Below are positions 8,739-22,836 of a stretch of DNA of 64,000 nt, piece by piece (positions within the stretch are counted from its first letter, which is position 1; every line of letters starts with the position of its first letter). The notes beneath the pieces are model-generated. The model was not told the DNA's origin and did no database searches. It saw nothing but the letters and a program-made list of their open reading frames with translations. Source of the stretch: Rhabditoides inermis (taxonomy: Eukaryota > Nematoda > Chromadorea > Rhabditida > Rhabditidae); assembly GCA_963966185.1 (NCBI GenBank), contig CAWZYM010000076.1:619001-683000 (forward strand), written 5' to 3'. The position numbers and the translations under genes were made by a program.

Positions 8739-8743
8739 ACAAC
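8739..8743 (+). other. Paralogous empty site of the retrotransposon insertion
   Basis: tgcttacaacatcttgaacg is uninterrupted here. Its left side matches 3223-3494 (offset 5249) and its right side matches 7148 onward (offset 1591). The difference, 3658, equals element plus target duplication. Confidence 0.8.
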
Positions 8744-11175
8744 ATCTTGAACGTTCCCCTATAATGACATCTATTCGTCATCAATTATACACTGTATGTA
8801 CAAATTTGAAAAACGTTTGCATTGTAATGATCGAGCAGTCAAAACGAGAAGAAATAAATAATTCATTTATCAAAACAATGGTGGACTGTGTCCAAGAGCA
8901 TCCGTTCTTCCTGCTTAGAACATCTCGAACGTTACCCTAAAATGACATATACTTGTCATCTACTCTACACTGTATGTACGACTTGAAAACACTTGCATTG
9001 TAAGAATCGAGCAGGCAAAACGAGAATAAATATTTAATTCAATTATCAAAACAAAGGTGGACTGTGTCCAAGAGCATCTGTTCATATTGCTTAGAACATC
9101 TCGAACGTTACCCTAAAATGACATATACTTGTCATCTACTCTACACTGTATGTACGACTTGAAAACACTTGCATTGTAATAATCGAGCAGTCAAAACGAG
9201 AAGAAATATTTAATTCATTCATCACAACAAGGGTGGACTGTGTGCAAGAACATCTGTTCATCCTGCTTAGAACATCTCGAACGTTCCGCCTATAATAACA
9301 TCTATTCGTCATCAATTGTACACTGTATGCACGCTTTAAAAAAACTTACATTGTAATGATCGAGCAGTCAAAACGATAAGAAAAAAATAATTCAATTATC
9401 GAAACAAGGGTGGACTGTGTCCAAGAGCATCCGTTCATCCTGCTTAGAACATCTCGAACGTTACCCTATAATGACATATACTTGTCATCTACTCTACACT
9501 GTATGTACGACTGGAAAACACTTGCATTGTAATAATCGAGCAGTCAAAACGAGAAGAAATATTTAATTCATTCATCACAACAAGAGTGAACTGTGTCCAA
9601 GAGCATCTGTTCATCCTGCTTAGAACATCTCGAACGTTCCCCTATAATGACATCTATTTGTCATCAATTATACACTGTATGTACAAATTTGAAAACGTTT
9701 GCATTGTAATGATCGAGCAGTCAAAACGGGAAGAAATATTTAATACATTCATCACAACAAGAGTGGACTGTGTCCAAGAGCATCTGTTCATCCTGCTTAG
9801 AACATCTCGAACGTTCCCCTATAATGACATCTATTCGTCATCAATTATACACTGTATGTACAAATTTGAAAAACGTTTGCATTGTAATGATCGAGCAGTC
9901 AAAACGAGAAGAAATATATAATTCATTTATCAAAACAATGGTGGACTGTGTCTAAGAGCATCTGTTCATCCTGCTCAGAACATCTCGAACGTTTCCCTAT
10001 CATGACATCTATTCGTCTTCAACTCTACACTGTCTGTACAATTTGAAAACACTTACATTGTATTGATCAAGCAGTCAAAACGAGAAGAAATATATAATTC
10101 AATTATCGAAACAAGGGTGGACTGTGTCCAAGAGCATCTGTTCATCCTGCTTAGAACATCTCGAACGTTCCCCTATAATGACAGCTATTTGTCATCAATT
10201 ATACATTGTATGTACAAATTTGAAAACGTTTGCATTGTAATGATCGAGCAGTCAAAACGGGAAGAAATATTTAATACATTCATCACAACAAGAGTGGACT
10301 GTGTCCAAGAGCATCTGTTCATCCTGCTTAGAACATCTCGAACGTTCCCCTATAATGACATCTATTCGTCATCAATTATACACTGTATGTACAAATTTGA
10401 AAACGTTTGCATTGTAATGATCGAGCAGTCAAAACGGGAAGAAATATTTAATACATTCATCACAACAAGAGTGGACTGTGTCCAAGAGCATCTGTTTATC
10501 CTGCTTAGAACATCTCGAACGTTTCCTTTTAATGGCATCTATTCGTCATCAACTCTACACTGTATGTACGATTTAAAAACACTTGCATTGTAATGATCGA
10601 GTAGTCAAAACGAGAATAAATATTTAATTCAATTATCAAAACAAAGGTGGACTGTGACCAAGAGCATCTGTTCATCCTGCTTAGAACATCTCGAACGATT
10701 CCCTATTATGACATATACTTGTCATCTAGTCTACACTGTATGTACGACTTGAAAACACTTGCATTGTAATGATCGAGCAGTCAAAACGAGAAGAAATATT
10801 TAATTCATTCATCACAACAAGGGTGGACTGTGTTCAAGAACATCTGTTCATCCTGCTTAGAACATCTCGAACGTTCCGCCTATAATGACAGTTATTCGTC
10901 ATCAACTGTACACTGTATGCACGATTTGAAAACACTTACATTGTATTGATCAAGCAGTCAAAACGAGAAGAAATATATAATTCAATTATCGAAACAAGGG
11001 TGAACTGTGTCCAAGAGCATCTGTTTATCCTGCTTAGAACATCTCGAACGTTCCCTTATAATGGCATCTATTCGTCATCAACTCTACACTGTATGTACGA
11101 TTTGAAAACACTTGCATTGTAATGATCGAGTAGTCAAAACGAGAATAAATCTTTCATTCAATTATCAAAACAAGG

Positions 11176-14100
11176 GTGAACTGTGTCCAAGAGCATCTGT
11201 TCATCCTGCTTAGAACATTTCGAACGTTCCCCTATAATGACATCTATTCGTCATCAATTATACACTGTATGTACAAATTTGAAAACGTTTGCATTGTAAT
11301 GATCGAGCAGTCAAAACGGGAAGAAATATTTAATACATTCATCACAACAAGAGTGGACTGTGTCCAAGAGCATCTGTTCATCCTGCTTAGAACATCTTGA
11401 ACGTTCCCCTATAATGACATCTATTCGTCATCAATTATACACTGTATGTACAAATTTGAAAAACGTTTGCATTGTAATGATCGAGCAGTCAAAACGAGAA
11501 GAAATATATAATTCATTTATCAAAACAATGGTGGACTATGTCTAAGAGCATCTGTTCATCCTGCTCAGAACATCTCGAACGTTTCCCTATCATGACATCT
11601 AATCGTCTTCAACTCTACACTGTCTGTACGATTTGAAAACACTTACATTGTATTGATCAAGCAGTCAAAACGAGAAGAAATATATAATTCAATTATCGAA
11701 ACAAGGGTGGACTGTGTCCAAGAGCATCCGTTCAGCCTGCTTAGAACATCTCGAACGTTACCCTATAATGACATCTATTCGTCATCAATTATACACTGTA
11801 TGTACAAATTTGAAAACGTTTGCATTGAAATGATCGAGCAGTCAAAACGGGAAGAAATATTTAATACATTCATCACAACAAGAGTGGACTGTGTCCAAGA
11901 GCATCTGTTCATCCTGCTTACAACATCTTGAACGTTCCCCTATAATGACATCTATTCGTCATCAATTATACACTGTATGTACAAATTTGAAAAACGTTTG
12001 CATTGTAATGATCGAGCAGTCAAAACGAGAAGAAATATATAATTCATTTATCAAAACAATGGTGGACTGTGTCTAAGAGCATCTGTTCATCCTGCTCAGA
12101 ACATCTCGAACGTTTCCCTATCATGATATCTATTCGTCTTCAACTCTACACTGTCTGTACGATTTGAAAACACTCACATTGTATTGATCGAGTAGTCAAA
12201 ACGAGAAGAAATATTTGATTCATTCATCACAACAAGGGTGGACTGTGTTCAAGAACATCTGTTCATCCTGCTTAGAACATCTCGAACGTTACCCTATAAT
12301 GACATATACTTGTCATCTACTCTACACTGTATGTACGACTTGAAAAAACTGCATTGTAATGATCGAGCAGTCAAAACGAGAAGAAAAATTTAATTCATTC
12401 ATCACAACAAGGGTGGACTGTGTTCAAGAACATCTGTTCATCCGTCTTAGAACATCTCGAACGTTCCGCCTATAATGACAGTTATTCGTCATCAACTGTA
12501 CACTGTATGCACGCTTTGAAAACACTTACATTGTAATGATCGAGCAGTCAAAACGAGAAGAAATAAATAATTCAATTATCGAAACAAGGGTGGACTGTGT
12601 CCAAGAGCATCTGTTTATCCTGCTTAGAACATCTCGAACGTTCCCTTTTAATGGCATCTATTCGTCATCAACTCTACACTGTATGTACAATTTGAAAACA
12701 CTTGCATTGTAATGATCCAGTAGTCAAAACGAGAATAAATATTTAATTCAATTATCAAAACAAGGGTGGACTGTGTTCAAGAGCATCTGTTCATCCTGCT
12801 TAGAACATCTCGAACGTTACCCTAAAATGACATATACTTGTCATCTACTCTACACTGTATGTACGACTTGAAAACAATTGCATTGTAATGATCGAGTAGT
12901 CAAAACGAGAAGAAATATTTGATTCATTCATCACAACAAGGGTGGACTGTGTTCAAGAACATCTGTTCATCCTGCTTAGAACATCTCGAACGTTCCGCCT
13001 ATAATGACAGTTATTCGTCATCAACTGTACACTGTATGCACGCTTTGAAAACACTCACATTGTATTGATCAAGCAGTCAAAACGAGAAGAAATTTATAAT
13101 TAAATTATCGAAACAAGGGTGGACTGTGTCCAAGAGCATCCGTTCATCCTGCATAGAACATCTCGAACGTTCCGCCTATAATGACAGTTATTCGTCATCA
13201 ACTGTACACTGTATGTACAAATTTGAAAACGTTTGCATTGTAATGATCGAGCAGTCAAAACGGGAAGAAATATTTAATACATTCATCTCAACAAGAGTGA
13301 ACTGTGTCCAAGAGCATCTGTTCATCCTGCTTAGAACATCTCGAACGTTCCCCTATAATGACATCTATTCGTAATCAATTATACACTGTATGTACAAATT
13401 TGAAAACGTTTGCATTGTAATGATCGAGCAGTCAAAACGGGAAGAAATATTTAATACATTCATCACAACAAGAGTGGACTGTGTCCAAGAGCATCTGTTC
13501 ATCCTGCTTAGAACATCTCGAACGTTCCCCTATAATGACATCTATTCGTCATCAATTATACACTGTATGTACAAATTTGAAAACGTTTGCATTGTAATGA
13601 TCGAGCAGTCAAAACGGGAAGAAATATTTAATACATTCATCACAACAAGAGTGGACTGTGTCCAAGAGCATCTGTTTATCCTGCTTAGAACATCTCGAAC
13701 GTTTCCTTTTAATGGCATCTATTCGTCATCAACTCTACACTGTATGTACGATTTAAAAACACTTGCATTGTAATGATCGAGTAGTCAAAACGAGAATAAA
13801 TATTTAATTCAATTATCAAAACAAAGGTGGACTGTGACCAAGAGCATCTGTTCATCCTGCTTAGAACATCTCGAACGATTCCCTATTATGACATATACTT
13901 GTCATCTAGTCTACACTGTATGTACGACTTGAAAACACTTGCATTGTAATGATCGAGCAGTCAAAACGAGAAGAAATATTTAATTCATTCATCACAACAA
14001 GGGTGGACTGTGTTCGAGAACATCTGTTCATCCTGCTTAGAACATCTCGAACGTTCCGCCTATAATGACAGTTATTCGTCATCAACTGTACACTGTATGC

Positions 14101-14355
14101 ACGATTTGAAAACACTTACATTGTATTGATCAAGCAGTCAAAACGAGAAGAAATATATAATTCAATTATCGAAACAAGGGTGAACTGTGTCCAAGAGCAT
14201 CTGTTTATCCTGCTTAGAACATCTCGAACGTTCCCTTATAATGGCATCTATTCGTCATCAACTCTACACTGTATGTACGATTTGAAAACACTTGCATTGT
14301 AATGATCGAGTAGTCAAAACGAGAATAAATATTTCATTCAATTATCAAAACAAGG
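11176..14355 (+). repeat. 18-mer HOR, type B, copy 1 (3180 bp)
   Basis: Bounded by the landmark caagggtgaactgtgtcc followed by the rare agaacatttcgaacgttccc monomer, which recurs at 14356. It matches 22837-26016 at a shift of 11661 with only scattered substitutions, for example a g in ggtggactgtgttcaag context near 12240 versus t near 23897. Differs from type C in its central monomers (about 11650-13770). Confidence 0.75.
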
Positions 14356-16476
14356 GTGAACTGTGTCCAAGAGCATCTGTTCATCCTGCTTAGAACATTT
14401 CGAACGTTCCCCTATAATGACATCTATTCGTCATCAATTATACACTGTATGTACAAATTTGAAAACGTTTGCATTGTAATGATCGAGCAGTCAAAACGGG
14501 AAGAAATATTTAATACATTCATCACAACAAGAGTGGACTGTGTCCGAGAGCATCTGTTCATCCTGCTTAGAACATCTTGAACGTTCCCCTATAATGACAT
14601 CTATTCGTCATCAATTATACACTGTATGTACAAATTTGAAAAACGTTTGCATTGTAATGATCGAGCAGTCAAAACGAGAAGAAATATATAATTCAATTAT
14701 CGAAACAAGGGTGGACTGTGTCCAAGAGCATCTGTTTATCCTGCTTAGAACATCTCGAACGTTCCCTTTTAATGGCATCTATTCGTCATCAACTCTACAC
14801 TGTATGTACAATTTGAAAACACTTGCATTGTAATGATCCAGTAGTCAAAACGAGAATAAATATTTAATTCAATTATCAAAACAAGGGTGGACTGTGTTCA
14901 AGAGCATCTGTTCATCCTGCTTAGAACATCTCGAACGTTACCCTAAAATGACATATACTTGTCATCTACTCTACACTGTATGTACGACTTGAAAACAATT
15001 GCATTGTAATGATCGAGTAGTCAAAACGAGAAGAAATATTTGATTCATTCATCACAACAAGGGTGGACTGTGTTCAAGAACATCTGTTCATCCTGCTTAG
15101 AACATCTCGAACGTTCCGCCTATAATGACAGTTATTCGTCATCAACTGTACACTGTATGCACGCTTTGAAAACACTCACATTGTATTGATCAAGCAGTCA
15201 AAACGAGAAGAAATTTATAATTAAATTATCGAAACAAGGGTGGACTGTGTCCAAGAGCATCCGTTCATCCTGCATAGAACATCTCGAACGTTCCGCCTAT
15301 AATGACAGTTATTCGTCATCAACTGTACACTGTATGTACAAATTTGAAAACGTTTGCATTGTAATGATCGAGCAGTCAAAACGGGAAGAAATATTTAATA
15401 CATTCATCTCAACAAGAGTGAACTGTGTCCAAGAGCATCTGTTCATCCTGCTTAGAACATCTCGAACGTTCCCCTATAATGACATCTATTCGTAATCAAT
15501 TATACACTGTATGTACAAATTTGAAAACGTTTGCATTGTAATGATCGAGCAGTCAAAACGGGAAGAAATATTTAATACATTCATCACAACAAGAGTGGAC
15601 TGTGTCCAAGAGCATCTGTTCATCCTGCTTAGAACATCTCGAACGTTCCCCTATAATGACATCTATTCGTCATCAATTATACACTGTATGTACAAATTTG
15701 AAAACGTTTGCATTGTAATGATCGAGCAGTCAAAACGGGAAGAAATATTTAATACATTCATCACAACAAGAGTGGACTGTGTCCAAGAGCATCTGTTTAT
15801 CCTGCTTAGAACATCTCGAACGTTTCCTTTTAATGGCATCTATTCGTCATCAACTCTACACTGTATGTACGATTTAAAAACACTTGCATTGTAATGATCG
15901 AGTAGTCAAAACGAGAATAAATATTTAATTCAATTATCAAAACAAAGGTGGACTGTGACCAAGAGCATCTGTTCATCCTGCTTAGAACATCTCGAACGAT
16001 TCCCTATTATGACATATACTTGTCATCTAGTCTACACTGTATGTACGACTTGAAAACACTTGCATTGTAATGATCGAGCAGTCAAAACGAGAAGAAATAT
16101 TTAATTCATTCATCACAACAAGGGTGGACTGTGTTCGAGAACATCTGTTCATCCTGCTTAGAACATCTCGAACGTTCCGCCTATAATGACAGTTATTCGT
16201 CATCAACTGTACACTGTATGCACGATTTGAAAACACTTACATTGTATTGATCAAGCAGTCAAAACGAGAAGAAATATATAATTCAATTATCGAAACAAGG
16301 GTGAACTGTGTCCAAGAGCATCTGTTTATCCTGCTTAGAACATCTCGAACGTTCCCTTATAATGGCATCTATTCGTCATCAACTCTACACTGTATGTACG
16401 ATTTGAAAACACTTGCATTGTAATGATCGAGTAGTCAAAACGAGAATAAATATTTCATTCAATTATCAAAACAAGG
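14356..16476 (+). repeat. 12-mer HOR (2121 bp), shortened type B
   Basis: From about 14694 it repeats 12573 onward at a shift of 2121. The first third of a B unit is missing: at about 14690 the sequence passes directly from aatatataattca to the attatcgaaacaagg context that B reaches six monomers later. It looks like an unequal-exchange product. Confidence 0.75.
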
Positions 16477-19400
16477 GTGAACTGTGTCCAAGAGCATCTG
16501 TTCATCCTGCTTAGAACATTTCGAACGTTCCCCTATAATGACATCTATTCGTCATCAATTATACACTGTATGTACAAATTTGAAAACGTTTGCATTGTAA
16601 TGATCGAGCAGTCAAAACGGGAAGAAATATTTAATACATTCATCACAACAAGAGTGGACTGTGTCCGAGAGCATCTGTTCATCCTGCTTAGAACATCTTG
16701 AACGTTCCCCTATAATGACATCTATTCGTCATCAATTATACACTGTATGTACAAATTTGAAAAACGTTTGCATTGTAATGATCGAGCAGTCAAAACGAGA
16801 AGAAATATATAATTCATTTATCAAAACAATGGTGGACTGTGTCTAAGAGCATCTGTTCATCCTGCTCAGAACATCTCGAACGTTTCCCTATCATGACATC
16901 TATTCGTCTTCAACTCTACACTGTCTGTACGATTTGAAAACACTTACATTGTATTGATCAAGCAGTCAAAACGAGAAGAAATATTTAATACATTCATCAC
17001 AACAAGAGTGGACTGTGTCCAAGAGCATCTGTTTATCCTGCTTAGAACATCTCGAACGTTTCCTTTTAATGGCATCTATTCGTCATCAACTCTACACTGT
17101 ATGTACGATTTAAAAACACTTGCATTGTAATGATCGAGTAGTCAAAACGAGAATAAATATTTAATTCAATTATCAAAACAAAGGTGGACTGTGACCAAGA
17201 GCATCTGTTCATCCTGCTTAGAACATCTCGAACGATTCCCTATTATGACATATACTTGTCATCTAGTCTACACTGTATGTACGACTTGAAAACACTTGCA
17301 TTGTAATGATCGAGCAGTCAAAACGAGAAGAAATATTTAATTCATTCATCACAACAAGGGTGGACTGTGTTCAAGAACATCTGTTCATCCTGCTTAGAAC
17401 ATCTCGAACGTTCCGCCTATAATAACATCTATTCGTCATCAATTATACACTGTATGTACAAATTTGAAAAACGTTTGCATTGTAATGATCGAGCAGTCAA
17501 AACGAGAAGAAATAAATAATTCATTTATCAAAACAATGGTGGACTGTGTCCAAGAGCATCCGTTCTTCCTGCTTAGAACATCTCGAACGTTACCCTAAAA
17601 TGACATATACTTGTCATCTACTCTACACTGTATGTACGACTTGAAAACACTTGCATTGTAAGAATCGAGCAGGCAAAACGAGAATAAATATTTAATTCAA
17701 TTATCAAAACAAAGGTGGACTGTGTCCAAGAGCATCTGTTCATCCTGCTTAGAACATCTCGAACGTTACCCTAAAATGACATATACTTGTCATCTACTCT
17801 ACACTGTATGTACGACTTGAAAACACTTGCATTGTAATAATCGAGCAGTCAAAACGAGAAGAAATATTTAATTCATTCATCACAACAAGGGTGGACTGTG
17901 TGCAAGAACATCTGTTCATCCTGCTTAGAACATCTCGAACGTTCCGCCTATAATAACATCTATTCGTCATCAATTGTACACTGTATGCACGCTTTAAAAA
18001 AATTTACATTGTAATGATCGAGCAGTCAAAACGAGAAGAAAAAAATAATTCAATTATCGAAACAAGGGTGGACTGTGTCCAAGAGCATCCGTTCATCCTG
18101 CTTAGAACATCTCGAACGTTACCCTATAATGACATATACTTGTCATCTACTCTACACTGTATGTACGACTTGAAAACACTTGCATTGTAATAATCGAGCA
18201 GTCAAAACGAGAAGAAATATTTAATTCATTCATCACAACAAGAGTGAACTGTGTCCAAGAGCATCTGTTCATCCTGCTTAGAACATCTCGAACGTTCCCC
18301 TATAATGACATCTATTTGTCATCAATTATACACTGTATGTACAAATTTGAAAACGTTTGCATTGTAATGATCGAGCAGTCAAAACGGGAAGAAATATTTA
18401 ATACATTCATCACAACAAGAGTGGACTGTGTCCAAGAGCATCTGTTCATCCTGCTTAGAACATCTCGAACGTTCCCCTATAATGACATCTATTCGTCATC
18501 AATTATACACTGTATGTACAAATTTGAAAACGTTTGCATTGTAATTATCGAGCAGTCAAAACGGGAAGAAATATTTAATACATTCATCACAACAAGAGTG
18601 AACTGTGTCCAAGAGCATCTGTTCATCCTGCTTAGAACATCTCGAACGTTCCCCTATAATGACATCTATTTGTCATCAATTATACATTGTATGTACAAAT
18701 TTGAAAACGTTTGCATTGTAATGATCGAGCAGTCAAAACGGGAAGAAATATTTAATACATTCATCACAACAAGAGTGGACTGTGTCCAAGAGCATCTGTT
18801 CATCCTGCTTAGAACATCTCGAACGTTCCCCTATAATGACATCTATTCGTCATCAATTATACACTGTATGTACAAATTTGAAAACGTTTGCATTGTAATG
18901 ATCGAGCAGTCAAAACGGGAAGAAATATTTAATACATTCATCACAACAAGAGTGGACTGTGTCCAAGAGCATCTGTTTATCCTGCTTAGAACATCTCGAA
19001 CGTTTCCTTTTAATGGCATCTATTCGTCATCAACTCTACACTGTATGTACGATTTAAAAACACTTGCATTGTAATGATCGAGTAGTCAAAACGAGAATAA
19101 ATATTTAATTCAATTATCAAAACAAAGGTGGACTGTGACCAAGAGCATCTGTTCATCCTGCTTAGAACATCTCGAACGATTCCCTATTATGACATATACT
19201 TGTCATCTAGTCTACACTGTATGTACGACTTGAAAACACTTGCATTGTAATGATCGAGCAGTCAAAACGAGAAGAAATATTTAATTCATTCATCACAACA
19301 AGGGTGGACTGTGTTCGAGAACATCTGTTCATCCTGCTTAGAACATCTCGAACGTTCCGCCTATAATGACAGTTATTCGTCATCAACTGTACACTGTATG

Positions 19401-19656
19401 CACGATTTGAAAACACTTACATTGTATTGATCAAGCAGTCAAAACGAGAAGAAATATATAATTCAATTATCGAAACAAGGGTGAACTGTGTCCAAGAGCA
19501 TCTGTTTATCCTGCTTAGAACATCTCGAACGTTCCCTTATAATGGCATCTATTCGTCATCAACTCTACACTGTATGTACGATTTGAAAACACTTGCATTG
19601 TAATGATCGAGTAGTCAAAACGAGAATAAATATTTCATTCAATTATCAAAACAAGG
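16477..19656 (+). repeat. 18-mer HOR, type C, copy 1 (3180 bp)
   Basis: Compared position by position at a 3180-bp shift, I found no difference between about 15508-19317 and 18688-22497. The first mismatch at the right is gtgttcgag versus gtgttcaag (19318 versus 22498). The unit contains a run of four acaaattt monomers (18244-19074) with an open frame of 276 codons. Confidence 0.85.
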
Positions 19657-22600
19657 GTGAACTGTGTCCAAGAGCATCTGTTCATCCTGCTTAGAACATT
19701 TCGAACGTTCCCCTATAATGACATCTATTCGTCATCAATTATACACTGTATGTACAAATTTGAAAACGTTTGCATTGTAATGATCGAGCAGTCAAAACGG
19801 GAAGAAATATTTAATACATTCATCACAACAAGAGTGGACTGTGTCCGAGAGCATCTGTTCATCCTGCTTAGAACATCTTGAACGTTCCCCTATAATGACA
19901 TCTATTCGTCATCAATTATACACTGTATGTACAAATTTGAAAAACGTTTGCATTGTAATGATCGAGCAGTCAAAACGAGAAGAAATATATAATTCATTTA
20001 TCAAAACAATGGTGGACTGTGTCTAAGAGCATCTGTTCATCCTGCTCAGAACATCTCGAACGTTTCCCTATCATGACATCTATTCGTCTTCAACTCTACA
20101 CTGTCTGTACGATTTGAAAACACTTACATTGTATTGATCAAGCAGTCAAAACGAGAAGAAATATTTAATACATTCATCACAACAAGAGTGGACTGTGTCC
20201 AAGAGCATCTGTTTATCCTGCTTAGAACATCTCGAACGTTTCCTTTTAATGGCATCTATTCGTCATCAACTCTACACTGTATGTACGATTTAAAAACACT
20301 TGCATTGTAATGATCGAGTAGTCAAAACGAGAATAAATATTTAATTCAATTATCAAAACAAAGGTGGACTGTGACCAAGAGCATCTGTTCATCCTGCTTA
20401 GAACATCTCGAACGATTCCCTATTATGACATATACTTGTCATCTAGTCTACACTGTATGTACGACTTGAAAACACTTGCATTGTAATGATCGAGCAGTCA
20501 AAACGAGAAGAAATATTTAATTCATTCATCACAACAAGGGTGGACTGTGTTCAAGAACATCTGTTCATCCTGCTTAGAACATCTCGAACGTTCCGCCTAT
20601 AATAACATCTATTCGTCATCAATTATACACTGTATGTACAAATTTGAAAAACGTTTGCATTGTAATGATCGAGCAGTCAAAACGAGAAGAAATAAATAAT
20701 TCATTTATCAAAACAATGGTGGACTGTGTCCAAGAGCATCCGTTCTTCCTGCTTAGAACATCTCGAACGTTACCCTAAAATGACATATACTTGTCATCTA
20801 CTCTACACTGTATGTACGACTTGAAAACACTTGCATTGTAAGAATCGAGCAGGCAAAACGAGAATAAATATTTAATTCAATTATCAAAACAAAGGTGGAC
20901 TGTGTCCAAGAGCATCTGTTCATCCTGCTTAGAACATCTCGAACGTTACCCTAAAATGACATATACTTGTCATCTACTCTACACTGTATGTACGACTTGA
21001 AAACACTTGCATTGTAATAATCGAGCAGTCAAAACGAGAAGAAATATTTAATTCATTCATCACAACAAGGGTGGACTGTGTGCAAGAACATCTGTTCATC
21101 CTGCTTAGAACATCTCGAACGTTCCGCCTATAATAACATCTATTCGTCATCAATTGTACACTGTATGCACGCTTTAAAAAAATTTACATTGTAATGATCG
21201 AGCAGTCAAAACGAGAAGAAAAAAATAATTCAATTATCGAAACAAGGGTGGACTGTGTCCAAGAGCATCCGTTCATCCTGCTTAGAACATCTCGAACGTT
21301 ACCCTATAATGACATATACTTGTCATCTACTCTACACTGTATGTACGACTTGAAAACACTTGCATTGTAATAATCGAGCAGTCAAAACGAGAAGAAATAT
21401 TTAATTCATTCATCACAACAAGAGTGAACTGTGTCCAAGAGCATCTGTTCATCCTGCTTAGAACATCTCGAACGTTCCCCTATAATGACATCTATTTGTC
21501 ATCAATTATACACTGTATGTACAAATTTGAAAACGTTTGCATTGTAATGATCGAGCAGTCAAAACGGGAAGAAATATTTAATACATTCATCACAACAAGA
21601 GTGGACTGTGTCCAAGAGCATCTGTTCATCCTGCTTAGAACATCTCGAACGTTCCCCTATAATGACATCTATTCGTCATCAATTATACACTGTATGTACA
21701 AATTTGAAAACGTTTGCATTGTAATTATCGAGCAGTCAAAACGGGAAGAAATATTTAATACATTCATCACAACAAGAGTGAACTGTGTCCAAGAGCATCT
21801 GTTCATCCTGCTTAGAACATCTCGAACGTTCCCCTATAATGACATCTATTTGTCATCAATTATACATTGTATGTACAAATTTGAAAACGTTTGCATTGTA
21901 ATGATCGAGCAGTCAAAACGGGAAGAAATATTTAATACATTCATCACAACAAGAGTGGACTGTGTCCAAGAGCATCTGTTCATCCTGCTTAGAACATCTC
22001 GAACGTTCCCCTATAATGACATCTATTCGTCATCAATTATACACTGTATGTACAAATTTGAAAACGTTTGCATTGTAATGATCGAGCAGTCAAAACGGGA
22101 AGAAATATTTAATACATTCATCACAACAAGAGTGGACTGTGTCCAAGAGCATCTGTTTATCCTGCTTAGAACATCTCGAACGTTTCCTTTTAATGGCATC
22201 TATTCGTCATCAACTCTACACTGTATGTACGATTTAAAAACACTTGCATTGTAATGATCGAGTAGTCAAAACGAGAATAAATATTTAATTCAATTATCAA
22301 AACAAAGGTGGACTGTGACCAAGAGCATCTGTTCATCCTGCTTAGAACATCTCGAACGATTCCCTATTATGACATATACTTGTCATCTAGTCTACACTGT
22401 ATGTACGACTTGAAAACACTTGCATTGTAATGATCGAGCAGTCAAAACGAGAAGAAATATTTAATTCATTCATCACAACAAGGGTGGACTGTGTTCAAGA
22501 ACATCTGTTCATCCTGCTTAGAACATCTCGAACGTTCCGCCTATAATGACAGTTATTCGTCATCAACTGTACACTGTATGCACGATTTGAAAACACTTAC

Positions 22601-22836
22601 ATTGTATTGATCAAGCAGTCAAAACGAGAAGAAATATATAATTCAATTATCGAAACAAGGGTGAACTGTGTCCAAGAGCATCTGTTTATCCTGCTTAGAA
22701 CATCTCGAACGTTCCCTTATAATGGCATCTATTCGTCATCAACTCTACACTGTATGTACGATTTGAAAACACTTGCATTGTAATGATCGAGTAGTCAAAA
22801 CGAGAATAAATATTTCATTCAATTATCAAAACAAGG
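19657..22836 (+). repeat. 18-mer HOR, type C, copy 2 (3180 bp)
   Basis: Tandem copy of 16477-19656. The shared private variant gtaattatcgagc (18541 and 21721 regions) confirms recent duplication. Positions 890-3494 left of the transposon match the end of this copy and the start of the next B. Confidence 0.85.

Larger units (their letters stand above)
7148..10136 (+). repeat. 9-mer HOR, 1591-bp period, about 1.9 copies
   Basis: 7148-8545 and 8739-10136 match at a constant 1591-bp shift. The match ends near 10136, where the second copy changes to a different monomer class (gagcatctgttcatcc instead of gagcattcgttcagcc). The second copy contains the empty target site of the retrotransposon. Confidence 0.8.
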
